A stretch of DNA of 64,000 nucleotides, taken from the NCBI GenBank assembly GCA_008933995.1, contig WARS01001600.1:992001-1056000 (forward strand), given 5' to 3'. The position numbers and the translations under genes were made by a program. Shown here piece by piece: positions 48,646 to 58,528 of the stretch (the stretch's first letter is position 1; each line of letters begins with the position of its first letter). The notes under the pieces are model-generated. The model did not search any database. It saw only the letters and a program-made list of their open reading frames with translations, and was not told where the DNA came from. Source of the DNA: Datnioides undecimradiatus (Eukaryota > Chordata > Actinopteri > Lobotiformes > Datnioididae).

Positions 48646-51600
48646 AGAAAAGCAGAGTCACTGGTCAAGCGGCGGTTCGGTAGATAAACACAGGCACGAT
48701 GTGAGTCAGACATTATGTTTTGTAAACATTTCCAAAGGCTCTCCTGAGGAGATAAAGAGGAAGCAGCGGACAGACATTATGAGTGCTGTAATTGGGAAAC
48801 TGCAGAGCGTGAAAAGAAATCCTGGAAATAGATGTACGGTATGTGTCGAAGGGGAGCCTTCAATAAAGGATATGGAGAGGCATGCAATTAGAAGGGTCCT
48901 GCAGATAATACAGCAACACTGAGGACAGGTGTCTAAGTTTGACATGGACCATCAGTAGGCCACGTTGGAATAATGGAGTTCTGTGCAAAGATTTATCTGC
49001 AGCCATAAAAACACATGGCGCTGTATCACACCAAATAAGAGCACGCTGTGTGTGTGCTGGTGTGAGCAACATTTCCAGCACAGTGGATTTTATCTAGTCT
49101 CTGACGTTCGGGTTCAGAGCTGCTCTCCTGCTGCTCCTTTGATCTCCTCTTCCTTTTCTGCTCCGGTCTCCTCCGACTCCCACTCGCTCTGACCTCTGGG
49201 GACTGTCTTCCTGACCGAGGGACCGAGGAACACGGCATGGAAGCTGGGGATCCGAAGGCGGTGGGCGTGGCCTGTAGCCTGGGGAGGGGGGGCGGTCAGA
49301 GGCCAGCAGGAGGGAGTTCAGGGGCTTTAGTTGAAACAATGGCCCAAACTGTATGGAGGGAGGTGGGAGAAGTTGGAGGGTGAGGGAGGGGGTGGAGGAT
49401 TTTGCTTTGTTGACAATAAATGTGTGGCTCACTTCCCGAAGAAGTGTGAAAGACTGATTTGGCTGCTGGAGCGATCTGATGGGTTTTGGCTGTCGGCAGA
49501 TAATATGTGCTGATATTCAGCCGGCAGCGTTTGTCTCCCAACCTCCAGGTGCTATTAACAGCATTAATAAACTCTCCTGATTGGTCCCCGGAGCGTTCTG
49601 TAAACCTTAAAAGTGGAAAAGTCCACACTGAAGACATCAGACTCTCAATCTTTGGCATGATTGTGTTCTGCCGTCCTACGTTTCAGCAGCTTCCTGTTTC
49701 CAGAGCGCTGCCACCTAACATCTCTGCATGGCATTAGAAATGGTAAGACACATATCACATGTAGGTGCAAGGCTGCTGGAAATCAACCTGACGACAGAGA
49801 GACGCCTGCACACTCAGCGCACTGCCAATCTGAATCTGCACACGCGTTTATGATAAAAAAGTGAATATTCGAGTCTGAGCACCACAGGGTTTTTGAGACC
49901 GATACTGGCTTTAGAGGGTCAACTTCAGATGATCAGTCTGTGGAATGACACAGTAAATGTTTGAAAACAGAGCGATTGTGTGTGATTTAGCAGCAGCATG
50001 ACTCTGCAAAGGTGCTCAGAGGAAACAAATAGCTTCAGTTGGGCTAAATTTGAACATTAAAGAATCACAAACAGGCTAAAATCCAAATGAAATGACATTA
50101 AAGGAAACATAGAAAAGGGACGTCACCCCCTCTTCGTGAGGCGCTCACACGTCCATGTTTCTGCTCACCACGGCTGTTCGCTAATAACATGACTGATCTG
50201 GTCTGATCAGGAGAACTGATGTCATTAGCACAGCTGTGACTGTCTGCGACTGCTGATATCAGTCTGTGTTTGAAAGGCTGCTGTGGATCGTAGGCTACAG
50301 CGGCCCTGCTGTAACATTAGCACAAAGTTTTGCTGAAATGCCGGTGCAAAGTCACAAAGAGCAACAAAGGTCGACCAACTCAACGCATCACAGTCCCATT
50401 TCCGGCGTGGGCCAAAGTTAAAAGACAAGCCACTGCCGCAGGTCGGTGCCCTGTCACTGGATCGCACAAGTGTTGAAATTAATGTTATTTTTAGTGTTTT
50501 GGCAACAACTTTTTTTCTAATTAGCCGGGAAACTTTTGTAAAACGTAAGCTTTCAGATATGATTTCACAGACTGACACTCTGAGTGAACAAGTCCACCGT
50601 GCTCGAGCGCGACACAACTGATTGATATCCCGTTTTCATCAAAGGCGATACGAGTCCCAGATATCAGCAAATCAGTCTGCAGCACAAGTTTGTGTGAGTT
50701 TAATTGAGTGAGCTCGCGTGTGTGCGTGCCTGCTCGAACAAAAGATTTGGAGTCGGTGTGCATGATTGGCACACAATGCAGATGTGTGGGCAGCAGATGC
50801 CATCTGGAGAAAGCGGAGTGGGCTGGTGGAAGAAGGGAGGAATTGGGGGGTGGGTGCTCCACTGCTCCCCCCCACCCCCCCACCCCAAGAGAAAAAAGCC
50901 GGTGGTTTGACAGGAAGATAAAGGAAACGATGGGAGTGTAATCAATCAAAAACACTGTGACACAAATAAATGAAGACAAGAGACACACCCCGCCCACTCA
51001 CACCCTGTCCCGACCACCATCGCGGCCCGTCCTCCTCAGTCCACGAAACGTTTGCGCCATTGGTCGGAAAAGATCAAAAGCAGCCCTCCAGGTCCCCCTC
51101 TGGCTTTTTGAGGCTGCCAGGCTTGTTGTCAGGGGAGAGAACAAGGGAAGTGCCCTTCATCTGGGGATGTAGTTTTGGACAATCGATGTTCTGGGCTAAA
51201 TTGGCCAATTTCAGTGGAGCACCAGGTGCTTTGTCTGCTTCATTATGCTGGTCGAGATGCTTCCGCAGGAGAAACCATAACCCCACGAAGGCACAGTATC
51301 CCGTCCCAGGAGGCTCTCATAAACCCACGTTCGCCTCACCACCTTTCCCTACATCAGCCTCACTCTTTCTGACACGACTTCCTTGAGAAATCCAAGATCT
51401 GGACTCCACAGTTGACTCTTTAGTCCAGTTATATGTGAAAACGCTACACTCTCTTTTTCTTTGAGTGGCATGCGCGAGGGAAAAACAAAGCCACACTGTC
51501 TGCAGAAGCGTTGGGACAAAGGCAGGTCTATTCGCAGTGAGATCACCCCTATGAGAATACTCCTAGATGTTCCCTTGTATGGGCAGAAATAAATATATTG

Positions 51601-51899
51601 TAGCCGAGCCCTGGCAGCCTGAGCTTGGTGTGACAAGCAGCAAAAAGCCATGGGAACTACGGGGATCTGCCAAACGCGGATGCTAGAGGCTACAGACAAA
51701 GACACATTCATACATGTAGGTCGCCGTGATGAATCGTGAGGAGAAAGGACGTTCAGACACCTGCTGAGTGTGAGGACAACCCAGCCTGCACTGTCCCACC
51801 GTCACAAACAGGTATTTGAAGACAACGGTTTAAATTTGTTGATGTTTCTCACGACAGAAATACTTTTACGGATTCATGACAGAATTCTGTTTTGACTCC

Positions 51900-51985
51900 T
51901 CGCCCTCAGAGAGAAGCCCTTCAGCTAGGTAGGATCTAATAACTTGCCCAAGGACACTTCAGCAGCCTGCATGTTTTACAGTTGA
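51900..51985. repeat. Degraded repeat with 'CTTGCCCAAGGACACTTC'
   Basis: AACTTGCCCAAGGACACTTC (51941-51960) is a hallmark of a SINE-like element scattered through fish genomes. Adjacent sequence only weakly resembles the family. Confidence 0.4.
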
Positions 51986-52614
51986 ATCATTGTCTGCGTG
52001 ATCTGTGGAAGGCCACGTTCCTCTCTAAAGAAGACACAATATATGTATAAAGATGCTGGTTGTGGCTGTTGAAACCTATCTGTAGTCACTGGCTGCAGTG
52101 TGCGGTGATGCAGAACGCCCTAACCTGCCCACACGGTGACAATCTCCTCTGCAGATCACTGAAAGGTTGCCTGGCTGCCGCTGCACCGGGCGCATCTCAC
52201 GGGAGCAATAGAAGACCCGCGTAGGAGGACATAAAAGAGTGAGAGCACCCCGGGCAAAACCCCAAACCTGGACACAGCTGGCTTTTCTAAAACGTGAACA
52301 ATGCTGCCTTTGTTTGAGGAGAAACTGCACGAGTAACGTCAATTCCTGCACATCATTCAGCGTCGCGGCTCCGCAGCACCGGGGCTGCTCTGTAACCTGC
52401 ACTGATGGATCTGTGCACATTCCACCATAAATACCCTTAAAGCCTTGGTAATATTAGAATAATAGCAAGTGACAATAATCCAATACAGGCTCAGCACCAA
52501 TCGCAAAACGGGCATTGTCAATTTCACAAAGTGCAATACCATGTAATGTTGGGGAGGTCATGCTCATGCTTGTTCTTTAATCCAATTTTGGAGGCAGAAC
52601 AGGCGTCAATATCT

Positions 52615-52628
52615 CCGCTAGGTGGCGA
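52615..52628 (+). promoter_or_regulatory. CTCF-type motif 0.8 kb upstream of epha4
   Basis: CCGCTAGGTGGCGA matches 12 of 14 positions of the CTCF core consensus. The G at position 3 is common in published CTCF motifs. It points forward, toward epha4, and lies close to the promoter, where CTCF sites often anchor enhancer loops. Confidence 0.45.
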
Positions 52629-53152
52629 CCTTGGTCTGATGCGGCTCACCTTGGACAGCGCTGCGCTTGACTGGAGCCAGACTACATGCAGGATCAGCGC
52701 AGTGTGACTGCCGAGGAGCACAGAGGACAAAACCTGACGCATTGCATTCAGGCGTTTACATGTGATGCAGTTTTTATTTGTTTTGCGTCCAAAGTTTGGA
52801 CGGCAGTGGCTGGTGCAGACTTTATTTCCTCCACACGCTCAGCTGCTCTATATGAATCTTAGGCAGCAGATGCACACACATGCGCACACTCTCTCACTTC
52901 AAATCCATTTTCGCTGTTGACTAACACGATATTTCCCCTCGCAGTTTATTGGTGTAATGTCAGTCGGGGGGTGACTCAGAGTCCTGGTGAGCTGCGCAGC
53001 GCCTTTGTACCTACATGGCAAATGTCGTGGAGAAATACCACCTCACACTATCTCCAACTCGTCATATCTCTGACTATGGAGTCCTCTGGTTAATGAGAGA
53101 GTGAGTTGTTAGAGGTAGGGGGGTGTGAGGGGGGTAGTTAATGATTTTTTTG

Positions 53153-53163
53153 CCCCCCCCCCC
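53153..53163. repeat. C11 homopolymer near the epha4 promoter
   Basis: Eleven C directly after a T-run, about 250 bases before the start codon. Confidence 0.85.
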
Positions 53164-53169
53164 GCCACC

Positions 53170-53415
53170 ATCACTACGTTTCCTATATGGATTGACGGGG
53201 TCGGCGTCAGAGCGCACAGAGTAGACCCGCCTCCTGGCTGTGGTGCGCTCGTTGCGTCTCTCTCCCCTGTCCGCTTCCAATCCATATTCCACTGGGAAAG
53301 AGAGAGAGAGGGAGAGAGAGAGGGAGTGAGAGAGAGTGAGAGAGAGAGAGAGCGCAGGACTTGGGTGAAGAGCAACGCAAGAATAAGAGGAGAGAAAAAC
53401 GGAACAACGACACAA
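53170..53415 (+). promoter_or_regulatory. epha4: Probable epha4 core promoter / 5' UTR
   Basis: The 250 bases before the start codon change from AT-rich flank to CpG-containing sequence. They include a GC box on the minus strand (CCCGCCTCC, 53226-53234), a CCAAT box (53277-53281) and a purine tract of GA repeats (53298-53353). There is no convincing TATA box at the expected distance, as is usual for CpG-type promoters. A very short upstream frame, ATG-GAT-TGA, sits at 53187-53195. It matters only if transcription starts above it. The transcription start itself cannot be read from the sequence. Confidence 0.5.
53298..53353. repeat. (GA)n tract in the probable epha4 5' UTR
   Basis: GA units with GGGA and GTGA interruptions, 60-120 bases before the start codon. 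GA tracts near start sites bind GAGA-type factors and vary in length. If transcribed, it is part of the leader. Confidence 0.9.
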
Positions 53416-54330
53416 ATGGCACTCATGGCAGGGATTTTGTTCGCGGCCACCTTTCTTGTTTTTGGGATTTCTACGTTTGTTTCGCCGGCACGGATATACC
53501 CCCCAAATGAAGGTAAGGCTGTTGGGAGAAAATAACTGCCGCGGACTTCTGACTTCATCCCCGCTCCGTGTCTCTGTGTGTGTTTGCGCCGCGGAGCCTC
53601 ACTCCGTGGCCCCTAGTTGCGAGCGTGCGGAGCCGCGACGAGTTTGTCGGTGGAAAACACCGACGGTCACCTTTACGCGGCGACTTTTGCGGGGCTGCAC
53701 GCGAAGAAGTGGCTGTCCAAATGCGCAACGGCGGTTTCGGTCTCCGCTCGAGCTTGGATCGTGCCAGCAGCCGAAAGCCTGGGATCAGGAATACTTGTAG
53801 CCCCGATACGTGCTGATCTCTCTGTTTAGAGAGAAGGTCAAGCCGATCTCTTCTCCCCCCAAAAAAGCAGTTTAATGTTGCGCAGCATCTACCCAAACGG
53901 ACCTGTCTCGCACAACACGAATGAAGTACATTTACGAGTCAGCAGGAGACCCGCAAATCCGCACACAGCGACTGGCCAAGCAGCCCTTTATTTATCAATT
54001 TCAGATTTGTCCCCACTGATCGCTCCCGCTGTCACCGTGCGTTTAGTTGGAAGGTGATTATGGCAACGACGGGAAAACCGATTCTTAAAAAGGAAAATGA
54101 AATGACACACCGAATTAAAGAATGCCTCGCAGCTTTTAATAAAAGCGCTTAGTTTCTGCGCTGCCGTGTGCGCGTTTTGCTGAAAAGCGACCGAACATTA
54201 AACTGCAGCGTGTTTGAACTGAGCTCGGTTTGTCCTCCACTGAACGAGAGCTCGGGCGGTTTCGTGAGTTGCCTGCTCGGGGTCCCGGGGCGCAGTGTGT
54301 CCAGTTTCAAAATGTTAGGCCCGATACCGG
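53400..54330. promoter_or_regulatory. CpG-rich stretch over exon 1 and the start of intron 1
   Basis: CG dinucleotides are clearly commoner here than in the rest of the window, for example around 53560-53720 and 54170-54310. Nearby intergenic DNA has very few. A CpG cluster downstream of a start codon and into intron 1 is typical of developmental-gene promoters in fish. The borders are judged by eye, not calculated. Confidence 0.55.
53416..53512 (+). CDS. epha4: epha4 exon 1 (coding part): signal peptide and mature N-terminus
   Basis: This exon encodes 32 codons plus the first base of a split valine codon (phase 1), ending at AAG|gtaagg. The peptide begins MALMAGILFAATFLVFGIST, a typical secretory signal with a hydrophobic core at residues 7-18. 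It then gives the mature start ARIYPPNE, which corresponds to RVYPANE in mammals. Two in-frame ATGs occur at 53416 and 53425. Both have G at +4 and neither has a purine at -3. The second matches the 'MAGI' start of mammalian EPHA4, so the 53416 start adds three residues. The signal peptide is much less conserved than the next exons, as expected. The frame stays open upstream to 53125 across a GA repeat, but that leader would encode Arg/Glu repeats and is almost certainly untranslated. Confidence 0.9.
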
Positions 54331-55265
54331 TTCTAACCTACTTTCAAGTGCAAACACTGACAAACGAAGCAGTTTATTTGATTTAAAATCAGCCCCTCGG
54401 GTCTGTGGAAACTGTCTCTTGCAGAACTGTGTTTCTGATTTCGCCTGCACGGCTTAGAAAAGACGTTCAAGTCCACAACGATGATGCGTCACGGACTCAC
54501 TCGAGTTTAATTAAGAAATAAATGTTTCGGGTTTAAAATGGATCCGTCTGCGTGGCACCTAATTATTTATACTGTGACTTACATAACGGGCCGGTTTATT
54601 AATTTATACTGAGCAGTTGACTAAGCGTCTCAGTCCAAACGGCCCTAGAATAGACAAATACTCACACCGAGCCATTTAATTAATTTTAACATATTTTAAT
54701 TCGACGCTCCGCAGACATAATGTTTTACTTTTACCCAGAAATGATATGGTGTGACAGATAGTCTGCCCTGTTAGAAGCGGGTTAAATGCGCCTCGTTCGT
54801 CAACGACCAAGTTTACGCAGACGGCCTCCTAATTGATTCCGATCGCCTGAAACAGGCTTTAAACCGACGCTGGAAAACAATTATTTTAATGACACCGGGG
54901 GGGGGAATGCATTTGTCATGTGAAGAAAATCTGATTCTTTACGAAAATCAATCAGAAAATCGGACGCGCGGAGCACAGCGGGGAAATACGCAAAACAAAA
55001 CACATCATTTGTAAAATAAAAAAAAAAAAAAAAACAACAACCCGTCGGGCCTCGCGTTTTTATTCCTGCCTGCTCTGACATTCATCACCAGGATATTTTT
55101 CTATTTGACAAATCGCGTTAACAGTTATTTCTATTCATTAAGCCTCTTATATATTTTTTTTTTCTCCCTCAGTGTGTTGGAGCTAAGTGGATTATGCGTG
55201 CCAATGCTGATGTTGTATGGACGGGCTGAGATTGCATGCTCACTTCTCCCTTTCTTGTTTTCCAG
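53513..55265 (+). other. epha4: epha4 intron 1
   Basis: A 1753-nt intron with GT...AG ends. Its first 800 bases are CpG-rich. The rest is AT-rich, with many TAATTA-like words at about 54550-54700 and an A-run at 55018-55034. A good pyrimidine tract precedes the acceptor. I see no repeat element or second exon in it. Confidence 0.85.
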
Positions 55266-55333
55266 TCACGTTATTGGACTCCAGATCTGTGCAGGGGGAG
55301 CTGGGATGGGTCGCCAACCCGACTGAAGGAGGG
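55266..55333 (+). CDS. epha4: epha4 exon 2: start of the ephrin-binding domain
   Basis: A 68-nt exon between a strong acceptor (long pyrimidine run, then ttttccag) and the donor GGG|gtaagta. It enters in phase 1 and leaves in phase 0. It encodes VTLLDSRSVQGELGWVANPT followed by EGG (residues 33-55), the first strands of the Eph ligand-binding jelly-roll. The block VTLLDSRSVQGELGW is diagnostic for EphA receptors and identical to EPHA4 as I remember it. A very short exon 2 (about 65-68 nt) is the usual Eph gene architecture, which supports the call although the exon is small. Confidence 0.94.
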
Positions 55334-55626
55334 GTAAGTACCGCAAAGAAGTGTCTCCTTGTTAGGACGCACGGTCCCCTATTGAGCAAAAATGGAGAGA
55401 TAATATCCATTATTGGCAGGCGCTGTGGAGTGGACCGCCAAACAGATACACAGCACTCTTTGATAAGACTCCGTCCTGGTGAGCCCTTTATGGGAATATC
55501 TTTGTTGATGATTTATTGTGCAGCTGTCTGCACTGTAGGGATATAAAGCTCAGGGTGAGGCTCAAGGCATCATTTCCTGTATCTTACACAAAAATATGGG
55601 TAAATCAGAATTTGCCATTATGTCGT

Positions 55627-55705
55627 ATACAGAGACCCTCTGGAACTCCCTCCAGGGCCCCATGGGGTCCCCGGAATCCACTTTGAGAACCGCCGCTCTA
55701 TAGGC
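55627..55705. repeat. hAT-like transposon end fragment in epha4 intron 2
   Basis: CATGGGGTCCCCGGAATCCACTTTGAGAACCGCCGCTCTAT (55660-55700) matches a common fish non-autonomous DNA transposon end, 'GGGTCCCC...TTTGAGAACC'. Only a short piece remains, and no target duplication is evident. Confidence 0.4.
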
Positions 55706-56339
55706 ACCCCTCCTCGCCCCCGGCCCCCCTTGCTCCCCTTGCTCCCCTTTCTCCTCGCTCCCCTCCTCTCTAACCACTCTGTAATGGTCAGATGCAGGGG
55801 CCGATACTGCAGCGGGCGTCAGGTTTCCTGAATAGACGGTGGATTGAATCGGTCTTTGTGGAGAAACTTTATATCCCTTTCCACCATTGAGCGGAGGAGA
55901 GGGAGAGAGAGGAACTTGGCAGCTGAGAGAGGGTCCTCTGGAATGGATGAATAAGGGGGAAAGTGCAGAGGGGTTCAGCTCTTGCCGCAGGACGACGGGA
56001 TCTCGCTATAAAACAACAGGGAGCAGGGTCGACGAATGTGTGATCCCTCGGTCTAATTGGGATACCTACGGAGGCTCTGGTAAGGGGAAGAATAGGTGCT
56101 GCGGCCGGGCCTACAGTGCTGTGGGAGAGTTAGCAAATTGTAATTGTCAACAAAGTCCCGATTTGATCTAATAGGAATGAGTAAAATAGTGTTTTCAGTT
56201 CTATATTTTTGAAAGTCAGCGGCGACCTAAGTTAATAATTGTCCACATTAAGCGAATAACATTTCTCCGTGAAGCAGACGTCCGCCTCCGTTTGCTCTGC
56301 TGACACACGAGCCTTTTGGTGTTTTATGAAAATGAACAC

Positions 56340-56640
56340 AAATTAGCAACAATCATGTCAACTAATGAGTACGAACCCGGGGGAACAGGATTTCACCTCG
56401 TGCAGCTGTTGCAGGCTCTGCCCGTCGGCTTTTCTCAATGAACTTGGCCGGTGCCGGGCTCAGGTCCTCCCCTCCACCATTTTATCGCAAACAAGTGATT
56501 GACAGGGTCCTGGCAGCCCCAGCGAGCCGGCATTCACCCTCTCATTACGACCAATTGGCCTTATTCTCCCTCTTCCCTGCTATCGGGGAAAGGTGCGGCC
56601 TTATCTCAGCGCCGCTTGATTTCCACAACAAAAGGGGGGC
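56340..56640 (+). promoter_or_regulatory. Candidate intronic enhancer, epha4 intron 2
   Basis: A unique block with AATTAGCAACAATCATGTCA, GTGCAGCTGTTGCAGG, TCATTACGACCAATTGGCC and GCGGCCTTATCTCAGCGCC, including SOX-like ACAAT, E-box CAGCTG and GATA-like TTATCT words. There is no repeat signature. Confidence 0.28.
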
Positions 56641-57105
56641 TGAAGGAGGAGAGCAGAGTGGGAAGGAGCAGCAGGGGATGATGGACGTTTTCTCAGATCA
56701 TACAGCCACAGCTATGTTTAGTGTTATCCCACCCTCCTCCAGGGATATGAGGCTTTAAACGAGACGGTTTACGATAACGCGTCAGATCAAATCTGGAAGC
56801 ATAACCTACATCTTCCACTGTCCCGTTATGACTTCTTTGCACAGTTCTCTGTATGTTTGAAGCTACGGCAACCAGAGGCCTGTCTGCTCTTGTTTACGGC
56901 CCAGCGCAGTCAAAGGCTCTATTTAAAACACACGGTGAAGAACGTAGGGGGACGCGCCGCTTTGAGCCTCTCAGGACAAGCTTGTATTTGCTCAACAGCG
57001 ATCTGTGGAGAGGGGAACTTTATCATAAGTAAAACAAACATTCCCTCCTGGCAAAAATAAGCCAGGCCGCGCTGGATAACGTAATCCATGCGCCCCACGT
57101 CAGCG

Positions 57106-57123
57106 CCCCCCCCCCCCCCCCCC
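57106..57123. repeat. C18 homopolymer
   Basis: Eighteen consecutive C in epha4 intron 2. Confidence 0.85.
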
Positions 57124-57300
57124 TCCTGTGAGTTCATACTAACAACAGCAGTGAACATGTGTGCCTCGGTCTCCCAGTCCCCATCATGTATGTTGATGGA
57201 AAGCAGGCCCGCATTAGATCATTAGCATTGATTCAGAGACCTTTAGTTTTTGCATTCACATAATCTCCTGTTTTCATTCTTTCACCATTCAGGTCTCTCA

Positions 57301-57372
57301 GTGTGTGTGTGTGTGTGTGTGTGTGCACACTGTGTGTGTGTGTGTGCACTGTGTGTGTGTGTGTGTGTGTGA
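57301..57372. repeat. Interrupted (GT)n microsatellite
   Basis: Three GT blocks separated by two GCAC-containing breaks with a similar layout, which suggests duplication of a block within the repeat. Confidence 0.95.
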
Positions 57373-57469
57373 AGAGGATTTTGTATACCACTCCCCAAGT
57401 AATTGAACTGTAGGCATTACCGAGGCATAGAACTAATTACAAATTTCCTCTCTCGCAGTTGAGAAGAAG

Positions 57470-57640
57470 CCATGAATATTAATATCTTTATGATTCTATA
57501 TTAGGACCTAACAAGTCTATTAGGTGCCATTCATAAAATATGCATTTAGTTTAGCCATCAATTAATTGCTCTGCCGAGACTCAAATATTGACTAATCTTC
57601 CTCGCTTGCTCTTTTGCACAGTATCTTTCATTCTTGGCAT
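57470..57640 (+). promoter_or_regulatory. Candidate intronic enhancer, epha4 intron 2
   Basis: An AT-rich but non-repetitive block 225 bases before exon 3 contains CATGAATATTAATATC, CATAAAATATGCATTTAG (octamer-like ATGCAT) and CCATCAATTAATTGC. It borders but does not include the GT microsatellite. The role is inferred. Confidence 0.3.
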
Positions 57641-57864
57641 ATGCTCCCAGTCATGTGATACTCACACAGTTCGTTTTAAACCGGAGAGCATTTAGTTTTG
57701 ATATTTCTCAGATGTTGTTAACCTTTAACAAGTCTGCCACAACGCTGTTATAGTGTTTTTCCTGAAAGAGCTTAATCTGTGATTTAAAGTTGGTAATTCA
57801 TTTGCAGATTGTAACTCAGAGGTTTATCCTTCTGACGTTTTTAATGTTGCCTGCTTTTCCCCAG

Positions 57865-58528
57865 TGGGAGGAAGTGAGTATTATGGATGAAAAGAACATT
57901 CCCATCCGGACGTACCAGGTGTGTAACGTCATGGAGCCAAACCAGAACAACTGGCTCCGCACTGACTGGATCCCCCGAGGCGGTGCCCAGCGCGTCTACA
58001 TTGAGATCAAGTTCACCCTCCGAGACTGCAACAGCCTCCCCGGGGTCATGGGAACCTGCAAGGAAACCTTCAATCTTTACTACTACGAGTCCAACAACGA
58101 TAAGGAGCGCTACATCCGCGAGAACCAGTTTGGCAAGATCGATACCATTGCGGCAGACGAGAGCTTCACTCAGGTGGACATCGGGGACCGCATCATGAAG
58201 CTGAACACGGAGGTCCGGGATGTGGGCGCCTTGACCCGGAAGGGCTTCTATTTGGCCTTCCAGGATGTTGGAGCGTGCATTGCGCTTGTGTCCGTCAGGG
58301 TCTTCTACAAGAAATGTCCCTTAGCGGTGCGTAACTTGGCCCAGTTTCCCGACACCATCACCGGAGCCGATACCTCCTCGCTGGTGGAGGTCCGTGGCTC
58401 GTGCGTGGATAATTCAGAGGAGAAAGAGGTTCCCAAGATGTACTGCGGGGCTGACGGAGAGTGGCTGGTGCCCATTGGGAATTGCCTGTGCAACCCTGGA
58501 TATGAGGAGCGCAATGCAGAATGTCAAG
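57865..58528 (+). CDS. epha4: epha4 exon 3: ephrin-binding domain and start of Cys-rich region
   Basis: A 664-nt exon, the standard length of exon 3 in Eph genes, bordered by ttttccccag and CAAG|gtaaag. It encodes residues 56-276 plus one base. It holds most of the Eph ligand-binding domain (about residues 33-207). The cysteine pairs C75/C193 and C110/C120 match the two disulfides known in EphA4 (human C73/C191 and C108/C118). The cysteine-rich region then begins with C206, C235, C249, C262, C264 and C275. Diagnostic blocks include [39 protein letters not shown] and [20 protein letters not shown]. The exon is G+C-rich at third positions compared with its flanks. At residue 237 there is Asp (DNS) where mammals have Asn (NNS), so that N-glycosylation site is absent. 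The reading frame is undamaged. Confidence 0.97.

Larger units (their letters stand above)
41001..53100. other. Gene-free stretch just upstream of epha4
   Basis: No gene is supported. The block holds two enhancer-like blocks (41395-41545 and 45930-46080), GT/CA repeats (41744, 44437, 44679), a CTCTTC repeat (43979-44012), degraded repeat pieces (47935-48040, 48583-48645, 51900-51985), a G-rich tract (49275-49400) and a CTCF-type motif 0.8 kb before the epha4 start codon (52615-52628). Confidence 0.65.
55334..57864 (+). other. epha4: epha4 intron 2
   Basis: A 2531-nt intron with GT...AG ends. It holds an hAT-like repeat fragment (about 55627-55705), two enhancer-like unique blocks (56340-56640 and 57470-57640), an 18-base C-run (57106-57123) and an interrupted GT microsatellite (57301-57372). 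No additional coding exon is apparent. Confidence 0.85.

Noticed and set aside
53125-53415. N-terminal extension of EphA4 from an upstream in-frame ATG
   Set aside because: It would encode Arg-Glu repeats from the GA tract and place the signal peptide internally. Eph receptors start with the signal peptide.
53109-53558. Minus-strand frames of 113 and 149 codons opposite epha4 exon 1
   Set aside because: They read through the GA/CT tract ('SLSLSL') and the complement of exon 1. Shadow frames.
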